Shown piece by piece: positions 1-11,093 of a stretch of 64,000 nt of DNA. Numbering within the stretch: the first letter of the stretch is position 1; every line of letters starts with the position of its first letter. Below the pieces are notes generated by a model. The model ran no database searches. It saw nothing but the letters and a program-made list of their open reading frames with translations, and was not told the origin of the DNA. Position numbers and translations under genes: made by a program. This DNA is from Gaiellasilicea sp963850995 (GTDB taxonomy: Bacteria > Actinomycetota > Thermoleophilia > Gaiellales > Gaiellaceae), in assembly GCA_963850995.1 (NCBI GenBank), contig CAWKNQ010000019.1, positions 1 through 64,000 on the forward strand, given 5' to 3'.

Positions 1-63
1 CGGCCGCCGAGCGAGGCGGCAGAGCCCGCATTCCAGGAAGCGGCAGCACGGCGCAGCGCGTAG
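1..63 (+). CDS. 3' end of an unidentified upstream gene (partial)
   Basis: Frame 1 is open from the window edge to a TAG at 61-63 (20 codons, ending AAARRSA). The next gene's GTG lies 4 nt after this stop, the spacing expected inside an operon. Too little protein is present to recognise; given the neighbours it is probably another polysaccharide-cluster gene, but that is inference. Confidence 0.4.
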   Translation, partial: RPPSEAAEPAFQEAAARRSA

Positions 64-67
64 GGCA

Positions 68-1560
68 GTGATCGCTTCGGCCCGGTCGCTTCAGTCGGTC
101 GTGCCAATCGCGCTCGTCGCCGCGGCCCTCGGACTGCTTGCCATCACGGTCTCCGCCGGCACGTCAATGAGGACGACGGCCGCGATGCTCGTGCTCGTGA
201 CGATCGCTGCACTCGGACACCGGCTCTCAGTGGGCTGGCCCAAGCTGATCGCAGCCCTGATCCTGGTCATCCTTTTCGTTCCGATCCGGCGTTACTCCCT
301 ACCAGGAAACCTGCCGTTCGAGATCGAGCCTTACCGCGTCTTCGTAGCGTTGCTCGCTCTCGTGTGGGTGGCCGCGTTGCTCGTCGACCGACGTGTCAGA
401 CTGCGCCGAACCGGGTTCGAGGGCCCCGCTCCTTGTGGTCCTGCGGCGGCGTCGATTGTCGTGGCGAATCCGGGCCCGTGGAGCTCGTCGTCGATCGTCG
501 AGAAAAAGCTGATGTTCTTCTTCAGCTTCGTCCTGTCTTGTACGTGGTAGCGAGCGTCATTAGGCGGGTCGACAGCGTCGACTTCGTTGTCAAGACGCTT
601 GTCGCCGGTGGTGCCGTCGTTGCGAATTCGCATGGTCGAGGCACGAACCGGGATCAACGTCTTCAACCATGTCGAACCGCTTGCCGGTGCTCGAGCCCGG
701 AACGGGCATCGAGCCAGGCGGATTCAAGAAGTTCGGAGCCGCGCGGCTCCGTGTCTTCGGGCCGGCCGAACATCCGATCGCGCTCGGCGCCGCTTTCGTG
801 CTCCTCGGAGCTCTCGGCGTGTATCTCGCGTGACGCTACCGACAACGCCGCTGGATCCTGTGCGCAATCCGCTCGTCGCCGGGTGCGCGGCGACGGTCTC
901 GAGGGACCGGGATGTTGATGTTCGTCGTCGTCGGGTCGTCTTTCTCGTGGCTTCGCCCCCGGGAGGTGCGGCGATTCTGGCCAATGATTATCCCGGCATT
1001 GATTGTGATCAAGCTCTTCCTTCCCGGAACCTGATGCGGTCAAGAACGTCATTTCTCCCGGCGGGTGGGCTCGTCGCGGAGCAGCAGTCGATGGCGGGGC
1101 AGAGCGGAAGCGGCAGCCTCGCGGACCTCGGGCCGTCCCTCGCTGAGTGGGCGCAGCAGCCGCTCGTTGGTCAAGGGTTTAGCACACGTGTGGTGGATCT
1201 CGACGCTGGCGTCCCTCCGGCAAATGTGCTGGACAACCAATGGCTGGGGACACTGCTCGAAACAGGGGCGGTTGGCGTCTTCGGCTGGCTCTGGTTGTTC
1301 ACTTGCGCCGTGCGGAGGTTCGGCAAGGAGTCGAAGCGAGATGACTCGCCACGAGGCGCGCTGCTCGCCTCGCTTGCGGCCGGGATCGCCGCGTACGGAG
1401 TCGGCAATGTGACGTTCGAGCGTTCTCGTTCATCCAGGTCACGTTCTTGGTCTTCATCTTGCTGGGGATCGGCGCCTCATTGATGGCGGAGCGGCCAGAG
1501 CCGGTTCCCGTGGGCCCCGAGGGCCATTGGTTCGGTGTTACGAGCGAGTCGAGTGTGAGG
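68..1560 (+). CDS. O-antigen ligase/polymerase-like membrane protein, multiply frameshifted
   Basis: Translating pieces of all three forward frames gives one coherent polytopic membrane protein of the O-antigen ligase / Wzy polymerase type, which joins or transfers repeat units of a surface polysaccharide. It starts at GTG 68 with several hydrophobic segments (to about 540). The frame then moves to a piece with LYVVASVIRRVDSVDFVVK (about 540-630), to VEARTGINVFNHVEPL (about 630-690), to the family-typical stretch RLRVFGPAEHPIALGAAF (about 740-810), then TGMLMFVVVG and WAQQPLVGQGFSTRVVD (about 900-1200). A last helix FILLGIGASLMAE ends near 1490, so the exact stop is uncertain. At least five frame changes occur; either a decayed gene or, as I prefer, uncorrected indels. 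The final ~130 bp before the next gene holds nothing I recognise. Confidence 0.6.
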
Positions 1561-1696
1561 CGAACGACGTCAACAACCGGTGAGCTCAGCGGCTCTACCG
1601 TCGCCTCGGCGAGGGACGAAGTGGCCGCTCGCAGTGAAATTGTGGAGTGCTCGCCCGCACTATCCGGGCGTCAGAGCACGTTAGCCAACACGCACC

Positions 1697-3612
1697 TCAG
1701 GCAGGTACGGGCTCGGACGGCTTCGAGGCCGACGCACCTGCTGTCGCACGAGGCAGGTATTCCGACAGCCAGACCTCGAGCATCAGGACCGAGAGCAGGA
1801 CATAGGCGTTGCCCCCAGCCCCGTCGGCATGGCCTGACAAGCCGCTCCACCTCGCCGCGGTCGAGGATCTCGGCGTACGCGGGTTCGGCCCGAGTAGGTA
1901 GTCAGAGATCGCGCCGCGCGTTTGGGCGCGGAACCAGCCGTCCACTGCGGCGTTGAAGAAGCCGATCTTGGGCTTGTCGATGATCCGGTCGGGCACGAGC
2001 CCGCGCGCTGCGTGCCGAAGAACGTGCTTCGTCTCGAGCCGCGCGCACCTTCAGGTTCGCGGCATCGTCGCGCACAGCTCGACGAAGTGATGGTCGAGGA
2101 AGGCACGCGCACCTCGAGCGAGTGCGCCATCGACGCGCGGTCGAAGTAGTGGAGCATGTCGTCGGCAAGGCCGAGTTGCCCGTCGAGGAAGAGCGTTGCC
2201 CGCGAGCGGAGCGTCGGGCAAGTCGCCGAGTCGGTAGGAGATCGCTCGCAGAGCGGCGTTCCCGTCGAGCTCGGCAAGAGGGCCGCGGACGAGCTGCCGC
2301 CGCATGCTCGCCGAGTGAGCGCCCCGCTCATCGAGAGGAGCCGCTCGGCAGCACCGGGCGCAGCCAGCGTCGCGACAGGCCGGCGCAATCGGGCAGGGCC
2401 GTGCGCAGCCACAGCGAGAACCGCCCGCCGCAGCGGGGCCGGCACGCGCTTCCAGGTGCCGCGATCGTGCCGCACGATGCTTGCGGTAGCCGCCGAGGAG
2501 CTCGTCAGCGCCCTGGCCCGACAGGGCGACCGTGACGTGCTGTGCAGCCAGCTCCGAGAGCGCGATGAAACCTAGCGACGAGAGGTCGGCGAGCGGCTCG
2601 TCGAGATGCCAGAGCAGGCGGTCGAGCGAGATCGTCTCGTCGGCAAGCGAGAGCTCCAGCTCGTGGTGCTCGGCGCCGAGAACGTCGGCGACGAAGCGCG
2701 CGTCTGCGAGCTCGTTGCTCGCACCGGCCTCCCGAAGCCGACCGCGAATGTCTGCACCGGCCGGTCGATCTGCTTCGCCATCAACGCGACGATCAGGCTC
2801 GAGTCGAGGCCGCCGCTGAACATCGCACCGAGCGGCACGTCGCTCATCAGCCGCAGCCGAACGGACTCCTCGAGTCCGCGAGCAGGCGCTCGCTCCACTC
2901 GTCGACGGTCGCCGGCCGCGCTCGAGCGTCGGCTCCGGATAGCTCCAGTAACGCTCGTTGCTCGACTTCGCCGCCTCGATGACGAGGATGCAGCCGGGTT
3001 CGAGCTTCCTACCGCCGCGAGCGGCGTCGCCGGAGCCGGGAAGAACCCGAGCGACAGGAACACGTCGATCGCCTCGTAGTCGAGATCGGTCGGGACGAGC
3101 CCGCTGGCCAGCAGGCTCTTCAGCTCGGAGGCGAAGACGAGCAGGTCGCCGCAAAGCGCGTAGTAGATCGGCTTGATCCCGAGGCGGTCGCGCGCGATCA
3201 CGCCGCGCCGACGCATCTGATCCCAGACGGCGACGCCGAACATTCCCCGGAGCTGTTCGGGAACACCGGGCCGTACTCCTCGTACAGGTGCGGCAGGATC
3301 TCCGTGTCGCAGCGGCTCGCGAAGCGGTGCCCGCACTCCCGCAGCTCGTCGCGGATCGAAACGTGGTTGTAGAGCTCGCCGTTCTGAATCGCCCAGATCG
3401 TCCCGTCCTCGTTCGAGAACGGCTGATGTCCGCCCTCGACGTCGACAATGCTGAGCCGGCGCGCGCCGATCGAGGCACCCGGTGACACATGCGTGCCACG
3501 ATCGTTCGGCCCGCGGTGCACCATCGCGTCGGTCATCCGGTCGAGGACGTGATTCGGTACGACGCAGACGCGGCTCGCCACTGATCTGGATGACCCCGCA
3601 AATGCCGCACAT
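1697..3612 (-). CDS. asnB: Glutamine-dependent asparagine synthase-like amidotransferase, frameshifted
   Basis: Class II glutamine amidotransferase plus Asn synthase domain: glutamine hydrolysis feeds ammonia to an AMP-activated carboxylate. ATG at 3612 gives MCGICGVIQ with the essential N-terminal Cys2. Downstream pieces in changing frames give the glutaminase domain (MVHRGPNDRGTH, GARRLSIVD, QNGELYNH, RDRLGIKPIYY), then the synthetase domain with the PP-loop SGGLDSSL (about 2810), a YRKH-containing segment after ALSGQGADELLGG (about 2500), and HSLEVRVPFLDH near 2100; it ends with LSVLMLEVWLSEYL. About 600 residues, normal for AsnB. Several frame changes break it. In polysaccharide clusters such enzymes often amidate sugar acids rather than make asparagine, so the substrate is open. 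Convergent with the upstream polymerase-like gene. Confidence 0.75.
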
Positions 3613-3677
3613 ATCTGCAGTCGAACCGTAGTCGCGGACCTCGCAAAGGCTTCGACGCCCGAAGGATCAGAGTTGGC

Positions 3678-4591
3678 TCAGCGACCCCTGACCAGACGGC
3701 TAGGGTCGGCGGGAAGCGGCTTCAGCGCAACGGCAAGCGCCCGCAGGTGGCCAAGCCGCGCCGCCCGGCCGCCACTCGTGACGATCGATGTGCGTTGCCG
3801 CCCCGAGCGCGACTCCGATGCGGCCGAGCAGTGCGACCCCGCGAGAGTCATGCTTGTTCGCGTATCGGATCCGGCTTGCGGCGAGGATCGGCAAGAGTCC
3901 CGGGCCGGGATACCGAAGCTCCGCCCTCGTGTTCGGCGACGGCTTCGGGCAGGTACCGCACCTCGTATCCCGCTTCCCAGACGCGTGCACAGAGGTCCAT
4001 GTCCTCGCTGTAATGGAAGAAACGCCTCGTCGAGCCCGCCGAGCTCCTCGACCACCGAACGGCGAGCGAGGAAGCAAGCCCCGGACACCCACTCGACGAC
4101 TCTCGACACTTCGTACTCCGCCGGCGCCCGGATCACCTCGTCAACCCACGGCGCCGCCGGAAACAGTCGATGGAGAAAGAGCGCCTGCGCGAAGGTTGAG
4201 CGCAGCCGCGGGAAGCGGCGCAGCGAAAAGTCGAGCGACCCGTCAGCCTCGACGATTCGCGGGGCGGCGCATTCCGGCACGCTCGTTGTCCTCCATGGCG
4301 TCGAGCGATAGCCGGAGATCGTCGGGGTCGAGGCGAGCGTCCGGATTCAAGAAGAGAACGTAAGGAGCGCTTCCTGCGGCCGCCCCGACATTGCATCCGT
4401 GCGCGAAGCCGCGATTGATCGGAAGCTCGATCGTCTCGACCGGGAGAGACTCGAGTTCGTCGAGGTCGAGTCCCCCGAGGCGTTGTCGACGACGACGACG
4501 TGAATCCAGTCGTGCTCGGCGAGCGGCTCGACGGCTCGACGAACCGTGCGTCCGCTTCGGTACGTTACTGTCACGACATCGACCCCGGCCA
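3678..4591 (-). CDS. GT2 family glycosyltransferase (rhamnosyltransferase-like), frameshifted
   Basis: GT-A fold family 2 glycosyltransferase, expected to add a sugar from an NDP-sugar to a lipid-linked glycan at the inner face of the membrane. A probable GTG at 4591 starts VAGVDVVTVTYRSG; then VVVVDNASGD, ETIELPINRGFAHGCNVG and the metal-binding motif YVLFLNPDARLDPDD (DXD-like, about 4330), EWVSGACFLARRSVVEELGG (about 4060), and a C-terminal piece LPILAASRIRYANKH and RLGHLRALAVALKP. This order is typical of the wbbL/rhamnosyltransferase branch. The frame changes at least three times. It follows asnB's upstream side on the same strand and diverges from the FN3/beta-helix gene at 4669. Confidence 0.72.
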
Positions 4592-4668
4592 CAGCGCGCG
4601 AGCCTAGCAGTGGTCGATTCACGCGCAGTTTCAGTCGCCTCGCCCGCAGGTGGCGACGCTCCAATCGT

Positions 4669-6288
4669 ATGCCCAGCGGACGAGTTCACGCATATCACTG
4701 TCTCGGCGTAGTACTGGCCGTCGTGTCGCTTGTCGGAGCGAGCGCGACTGACGTCGCTTCCGCTCCCAGCGAGTTCCACGCCGATGCCCAGCCGCCCTCG
4801 ATACCACAGGGCACCATGGCCTTTTCGGGGCGAACACGAACAACGGTCTCGCTCGTGTGGGGAGCGGCGACCGATAATGTCGGCGTTGCGGGCTACCGGC
4901 TGTTCCGGAACGGACGGCACATCGCGACCGTGAGGGATCCCGGCTATGTCTACCGAGGGCTTACGTGCGCCACGCGCTACACATTCGCGCTCGAGGCGTA
5001 CGATGCGGCCGGCAACGCCTCGAACCGAGCAGAGGCGACAGGCTCGATCTCGACCCTCTCCTGCAGCACTGCAGAGCGAAAACCACGGCCTACTCCGCGG
5101 CCATCACCTCCTCCGGCACCTAGCTCGACGCAGTTGGTGGCGAACCTGTGGGTGGATCCGTCAGGCGGGTCATGCGTTCGGCGGGGGACTCGCGCCAGAT
5201 GGGTGGATGCCCAGGCGTGCTCGTGGAACCAGGCGTATCGGGCCGCTCGGACCGGCGATTTAATCCTCATCCGCGGTGGCAATTACGGCGACGTCACGAT
5301 CGGGCCGAACAAGACTTCGATCACCGCCCCCGGTGTTACATTCCGCACCGCCCCCGGCGAAAAGGTCGTGGTTGCCGAGTTCGAGAACGGTGCGTACTAC
5401 AACCAGGGCGGCGGTGCCAACAACCTCAACCTGATCGGCCCGGTCAGGGCGAGCAGATTCATCTCAGACCACGTCATCAATCTCACGGTCGACCGCTGGA
5501 ACGTCGATTGCGAGGGCTGTATCAGCGTTCAAACCTTCCACATCGACAGCGACAACGTTGTAGTGCGCAACTCGGAGATCAGTGACAACACCGACGACAG
5601 CCTCGTCTGGATCAGCGGCTCGAACATCACGTTCGAGAACAACCGTATTCACGACGCCGGCCTCCGCGTCGGTACGGGCGCCCACACCGAGTGCATGTAC
5701 GCCTGGAACGTAACCAATCTGACGCTGAAGCGGAATCACTTCTACCACTGCTCTGTGATGGACGTCTTCATCACCGGCAGCGACATCGCCAGCGGTGGCT
5801 TCGTCGAAAACAACGTGTTCGAGAAGCCGTGGGGATATACCGGCGAAATATCTAACAGTGCTCTCGCCTTCCACTTCCGTAGCGGCGGTGACCCATCACC
5901 GGACCCAAACAACTGGGACTTCCGACACAACACGTTCCTCGGTCCCCTCTCAGTCACCTCCGACGAAAACCCAGTCGGGCCTGGAGGTATGAGGCTAGTT
6001 GGCAACGCGTTCCTCGCCGGCACGCCTTCGTGCCGCCTTGCCAACATGAACTGGAGTCACAACGCCTTCACCAGCGAGGCCTGCGGCACCAACGCGATTA
6101 CGCGACCGCTCTCGACGTATCTCGCGGGTTTTGCGGCTTCGGGAAGCCCCGGCAATTACAGCCTCCGCTCGAACAGTGTTCTGCGCGATAAAGGGGATCC
6201 CACCAACCATCCGCGCCGCGACCGCACAGGGAAGATCCGCTTCGCTGGTCGAGCCCCGGACATCGGTGCGTACGAGTTCGGCCGCTGA
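4669..6288 (+). CDS. Secreted FN3 plus right-handed beta-helix protein (paralogue 1, intact)
   Basis: 539 residues from ATG 4669, intact. Residues 1-32 form a signal peptide (hydrophobic CLGVVLAVVSLVGA, then A-rich cleavage region). Residues ~43-132 are one FN3 domain with DNVGVAGYRLFRNG, a Cys in GLTCATRY and the closing Cys. A Pro/Thr linker follows, then from ~160 a parallel beta-helix beginning LWVDPSGGSC and rich in NN(X)F turns (VVRNSEIS, NITFENNRIHD, LTLKRNHFYHC), ending APDIGAYEFG. This architecture resembles polysaccharide-lyase-like or choice-of-anchor beta-helix proteins; I see no lyase catalytic set, so binding or degrading surface glycan is a guess. It lies among polysaccharide genes and is paralogous to the two larger proteins downstream. 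Confidence 0.8.
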   Translation: MPSGRVHAYHCLGVVLAVVSLVGASATDVASAPSEFHADAQPPSIPQGTMAFSGRTRTTVSLVWGAATDNVGVAGYRLFRNGRHIATVRDPGYVYRGLTCATRYTFALEAYDAAGNASNRAEATGSISTLSCSTAERKPRPTPRPSPPPAPSSTQLVANLWVDPSGGSCVRRGTRARWVDAQACSWNQAYRAARTGDLILIRGGNYGDVTIGPNKTSITAPGVTFRTAPGEKVVVAEFENGAYYNQGGGANNLNLIGPVRASRFISDHVINLTVDRWNVDCEGCISVQTFHIDSDNVVVRNSEISDNTDDSLVWISGSNITFENNRIHDAGLRVGTGAHTECMYAWNVTNLTLKRNHFYHCSVMDVFITGSDIASGGFVENNVFEKPWGYTGEISNSALAFHFRSGGDPSPDPNNWDFRHNTFLGPLSVTSDENPVGPGGMRLVGNAFLAGTPSCRLANMNWSHNAFTSEACGTNAITRPLSTYLAGFAASGSPGNYSLRSNSVLRDKGDPTNHPRRDRTGKIRFAGRAPDIGAYEFGR

Positions 6289-6395
6289 CCTGACGAAAAT
6301 CTACTGATTTCTGTTGTGGCAACGTCCGGCCGATCACGCCGTTAGGATGCGCGCGCGCCCAGTAGCCGCCCAAGCATTAACAGGAGTGACGCATC

Positions 6396-7372
6396 GTGGA
6401 GACCCCCGCTCCCCTGCGCCCATACCCGGCCGACACGCGCCGACGTGCGCTTCGCCGCCAGCTCGGCGGTAGGAAAGCGCGCGACACGGGCGAACACGGT
6501 CCGCATGTCCGGCGCCGTGGACGCCGTCCGGCTGAGCCAGCTTGCGGGCGGCGCGCCGGCGACGAAGGAGCCGCCGGCGGCATCGTCGTCCCGCTTCGCG
6601 ACGAGCCAGCAACCACGCCAACGCAGCCGACAACCTCACCGGGAGCTGGGCCCGATCAGCCCTGAGCTCGTGCTCGTCGATCCCGAGCTTGCGGCGGCCG
6701 CGCGCGCGCTTCTCCCGGACATACCCCGAGCGCTGCCGGTCCGCTCCGCCGTCCTTGCGGCGGCCGATGAATCGGTCGGCCGTCGGGCGACTGCGGAGCG
6801 GCCTGGAGCCGATCACCGACGAACCCCCGGCACGCGTTCGCGCCCCCCGCAGCCTCCGCTGGGTCGCCACCGCCGGCGGCGTCGGCGTCGCGGGGCTTCT
6901 CGTCTGGGCCGTGCAGCACGACCGGGGACCGACAACCGCTTCGCTGAGCGAGCCCGTCGTCGAGCCGCCGACTCGGACCGCCGCCACGCCGTCGCCGACG
7001 ACAGCCGCTCGGACCGAGACCGCGTCGGCTGAGCAACAGCCCACGCCGACGCAACCAGCGCGCACGTCGTCGCAGCCGTCGGCTCCTGCTCCCACGACGG
7101 CCCCGCAAGGACAGACGTTCGTCTGGGTTGCTGCGCCGGACGCTGCTGCATACGAGTTCCAGCTCTTCCGGGGCAGCGAGCGCATCTATCGGGCACGGGT
7201 CGAGCAGCCACGACTCGAGCTTCCGGGTCGCTGGCGCCAAGCTGGGCGCAGCGACGAGCTCACGCCGGGAAGCTACCGCTGGTACGTCTGGCCTGTCTCG
7301 AGCCGAACGAACCGCCGAGCCGACGTGGCGACCGTGCAGGCGCGGCTCGTGGTCGAGGAGCAGACGCCGTGA
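6396..7372 (+). CDS. Membrane-anchored hypothetical protein with Thr/Pro-rich stalk, frameshifted
   Basis: A probable GTG at 6396 opens a reading frame that shifts near 6450 and again near 6770. The recognisable parts are SPELVLVDPELAAAARALL, a single transmembrane segment WVATAGGVGVAGLLVWAV (about 6860-6915), a Thr/Pro/Ser/Ala-rich stalk, and a folded C-terminal part (FVWVAAPDAAAYEFQLF ... GSYRWYVWPV) resembling an Ig-like or FN3-like beta domain. Its TGA at 7370-7372 overlaps the GTG at 7369 of the next gene, so the two are probably translationally coupled. I do not recognise a family; single-pass topology with the beta domain outside is inferred. The ~107 bp before it hold no feature I can name. 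Confidence 0.5.
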
Positions 7373-10300
7373 GCTTCGGCCGAACAGACACCCGGCGTGC
7401 GGCCGCTTCGTGGGTCGCCGGCGTGCGCAACCTCGAACGCCGCAGCCGCTCGATCGCGCTCATCGGCGTCTTCGGCCTTCTTGCGGCGCTCTTGGCAGTC
7501 GGCTCGGACCCCGCGTCCGGCGCACTCGCCTCGCGCGACGGAGCGCCAAAGCGGACGTCCGCGAGACCGGCTCCAGGCCCCGATCGGACCGCACCGTCGA
7601 AGCCGAGCCGGCTCACGGTCGCCACGGCGACGACGACGAGCGTGGCGATCTCCTGGCGACGCTCCAGCGACCGGTTCGGCGTCGCGGGCTACATCGTCTA
7701 CCGCAACGACGTTCGGGTCGGCACGACGAACGCGACGACGACGCGCTACACCCACGCCGGGCTTGCGTGCGGAACGAGCTACCGCATCGGTGTCGAGGCA
7801 TACGACCGGGCCGGTAACCGGTCTGCGCGGGCGACAATCCTCGCAGCCACGGCTCCCTGCGCCGACTCGCAGGCGCCAAGCGCGCCGACCGAGGTGTCTC
7901 AGCGCGACGTAACCGCCTCGAGCCTCACGGTTTCGTGGGGAGCCGCGAGCGACAACCTCGGCGTGGTCGGGTACGAGATTCTCCGCAACGGCACCCTCGC
8001 GGGCTCGACCGCCTCCACCGTCTACGTGCTCACCGCCCTCCAGTGCGGAACGATGTACACGATCGGTGTACGCGCGTTCGACGCCGCCGGCAACCGGTCG
8101 CCGGCCACCAGCGTGCTCATGACCACGTCCGGTTGTCCGGACACGACGAGCCCCCTCTGCTCCGCCCGGCCTTGCCGTCGCGGCGGCCAACCAGAACTCC
8201 GTCACCGTCCGCTGGGACGCCTCGAGCGACGACCGAGCAGTGCAGGGCTACGGCGTCTACCGCGGTAGCACGTCCATCGGCTCGACCGGATCGACCTCGT
8301 ACACGGTCGCCGATCTCTCCTGCGGCGCAAGCTACGTCATCGCCGTGGACGCGTACGACGCGGCCGGAAACCGCTCGAGCCGGTCGTCGATCACTGCTTC
8401 CACGAGCGCCTGCCCGGCACCTCCGCCACCGCCGCCTGCACCACCACCTGGGGACACGGCGGCACCCGACGGCTCCAACAGGGCTGACGGTCACCGGCGC
8501 AACTGGGTCGAGCATCTCGCTGCGGTGGAGCGCCTCCACGGACAACACCGCCGTCGCGGGCTACGGCCTGTACCGGGACAATGCCGCGGCCGGGACTGTG
8601 TCGGTGACAAGCGCCACCTACTCCGGCCTCTCCTGCGGTCGCAGCTACCAGCTCGCGGTCGACGCCTACGACGCCGCAGCCAACCGGTCGGCCCGAAGCG
8701 CCATCGTCGCGTCGACAGCCCCTTGCCCTGACACGACACCGCCGTCGACGCCCTCCGGGTTGACACAGACGAGCTCCACGGAGACGGCGATCGGACTTGG
8801 CTGGGCCCCGTCCACGGACAACGTCGGCGTGGCGGGCTACGGCGTCTATCTCGCCGGCGTACGGATCGCTACGACAAGCTCGCCCGGCTACACCCTGGCG
8901 GCCCTCGCGTGCGCGACGACGTACACCGTCGGCGTCGACGCGTACGACGCCGCCGGCAGCCGCTCCGCGCGGGCGACCCTCGTCGTGGCCACGCGAGGGT
9001 GTCCCGATCGACACGTCAGCCGCCGTCGGTTCCGCAGAACCAGACGATCGGTGGGATTCACGCAGACCTCGTTCACGATGTCGTGGGGCCCGGCAACCGA
9101 CAACGTCGGCGTGACGGGGTACGCGGTCTATCTGGACGGAGCCAGGATCGCGACGACGACAGCGACCAGCTACACGTACACCGGCCTTACCTGCGGCACG
9201 ACGTACACCGTTGGACTGGAAGCACTCGATGCCGCCGGCAACGCATCCGACATCCGGTACGCGACGCGGGCCCGCCTCGACGACGGCGTGCGCCTCCGCC
9301 GCGCCGCCGGCGGACACGGCGGCGCCGTCGGTGCCGGGAGGATTGAGCGTGGCCGGGGTGACGCAGTCGTCGATGTCGGTGTCGTGGGTCAGCGTCGTCG
9401 GACAACGTCGGTGTGGCCGGGTACGGCTACTACCGCGGCAGCACGTTGATCGGGAACGGCACGGGTACGAGCTACACGTTTGCGGGGCTTGTGTGTGGGA
9501 CGAGTTACAGCTTTGGGGTCGATGCGTATGATGCGGCGGGGAATCGGTCGTTGCGGGCGTCGTTGAGTGCGGCGACGAGTGCGTGCTCTGCCGCCGCCTC
9601 CGCCTCCGCCCTCCGCCGCCTCCGCCGCCGTTCCGCCGGCTCGGGTCCGCGAATTTGTGGGTTGATCCGAGTGGAGGCTCGTGCGTGCGGCAGGCGGTGG
9701 GGCTGCCTGGGTGGATGGGCAGGCGTGTTCGTGGAGTCAGGCGTATCAGGCCGCGCAGAGCGGTGATCTCGTCCTGGTCAAGGGCGGGAGCTACGGCGAT
9801 GTGAGGTTGGGGCCGAACAGGTCTGGTTCGCCGAGCGTGACCTTCCGGACTGTGAGTGGTGAGTCGGTTGTGCTGGACGACTTCGTGAATGGCATGTACC
9901 AGACCAGCGGTGGTGGCGCGAACAACGTGACGCTGATCGGGCCGGTGCGGGCTCGTAGCTTCCAGGCCGATCACACGAGCAACGTCACGGTGGACAACTG
10001 GGACGTTGACTCTGGTGGGGCGCAGAGAACTCAGCCTTTCCATGTCGAGTTCGCGACGAACTTTACGTTGCGTAACTCGAAGGTCCACAACATTCTGAAC
10101 GCGAACGCGATGGTGGTCGTCGGCGGCACGAACTTCACCATCGACAACAACGACTTCTACGACAACTTGAACAACACCGGCGGAGTCATCCATGACGAGT
10201 GCTTCCGCGCTCAACCGGTAACCGGCATGACGATGACCCGCAACCACTTCTGGTCCTGCAACGTCATGGACGTCTTCATCACCGGCAGCGAGAACGCAAC

Positions 10301-10817
10301 GAACTGGCTGGTCGAGAACAACATCTTCGAGGCACCAACAGGATCGAGCGGAAACGCTGCCAACGCCTTCGCCTTCCGCCGCGGCGACAACCCATCCCCA
10401 TCACCGGACGGATTCGTGATGCGCTACAACACATTCGGCTCGTCCGGGGTACAGATGGGGCCGGAGAACACGCCGACCGCGAACGGATTCACCGTCGTCG
10501 GCAACTACTTCGCAGCCAACCCACCCTGCGGCCACTCCAACACCACCTACGCCTACAACGTCACCCCGATCGGAGTGTCGAACTGCGGCGGGCCCGGAGC
10601 GAAGAGCATCGCACTATCCACGATCATCGCGAGCTTCCTCAACTACCGCCCCTTCTCAGGAAACGGCGGCGCCTCGCCCGAACCCCCCGGCGACTACCAC
10701 CTCCTCCCAGGCAGCCCACTCATCAACGCAGGCGACCCCAGCAGCCACCCAACCCACGACCGCGACAACAACCCCCGCCCCACAGGCAGCCCCGACGCCG
10801 GCGCCTACGAGAGCTGA
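7369..10817 (+). CDS. Secreted protein with seven FN3 domains and a C-terminal beta-helix (paralogue 2), frameshifted
   Basis: About 1150 residues. GTG 7369 is coupled to the preceding gene. An N-terminal hydrophobic segment (SIALIGVFGLLAALLAVG) is followed by seven FN3 domains at about 7580-7860, 7870-8140, 8165-8410, 8470-8735, 8740-8995, 9045-9280 and 9330-9590, each with a DN(x)GV(A/T)GY strand, a LxCG(T/A)xY Cys, DAYDAAGNRS and (where the frame is intact) a terminal Cys. A proline-rich linker leads to the beta-helix (LWVDPSGGSC to DAGAYES). Frame changes occur near 8152, 8465, 9015, 9290, 9400, 9590 and 9693; the last equals one G missing from a G-run relative to paralogue 3. Likely an extracellular, cell-surface protein; ligand unknown. 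Confidence 0.75.
9483..10810 (+). repeat. Copy A of a ~1.3 kb near-identical direct repeat
   Basis: Compared by eye with 14055-15370. The shared block begins in the last FN3 domain (cggggcttgtgtgtggg), passes the polyproline linker (where lengths differ), and continues through the whole beta-helix to gcgcctacga. From 9720 on I count six substitutions (9893, 10027, 10092, 10118, 10514, 10515); at about 9693 copy A lacks one G. Identity stops abruptly at 10810, a few bases before the stop codon. Confidence 0.9.
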
Positions 10818-10948
10818 CGGCGGTCGCAGCGCCCGACACTTCGCCCACCCATGACGGCACCTCGCGCTGCTGACATCGAGACCCACATTCGGCGTATCGC
10901 CGCTAAGACCCTGCCGTAATCGCCGCTTCTGCTTCAAGCGCGGGACGA

Positions 10949-10978
10949 CTTGTAAGTACGGTCATCCCCCTTTACAAG
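10949..10978. promoter_or_regulatory. Inverted repeat CTTGTAA-N16-TTACAAG upstream of tetR
   Basis: Perfect 7-bp arms at 10949-10955 and 10972-10978, about 115 bp before the tetR ATG. A related inverted repeat (CTTGCTA/TAGCAAG) lies at the other end of tetR. Paired half-sites of this sort are typical of TetR-family operators; function here is inferred. Confidence 0.4.
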
Positions 10979-11093
10979 GGTTGACGGCGAATCGATACTG
11001 GAGAGCGGTATGGGCATCCACCGCTCTCTCGAAGCTCGTAATAGGTATCGGTGGAGTCGGCCCGTTCCTGCTCGACCCTCGGCTGCATCGACG

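Noticed and set aside
8391..10247. 618-codon open frame on the minus strand
   Set aside because: It is a mirror of the FN3/beta-helix gene; its N-terminal part recurs (14196-14807) only because the DNA is duplicated. No protein-like features.
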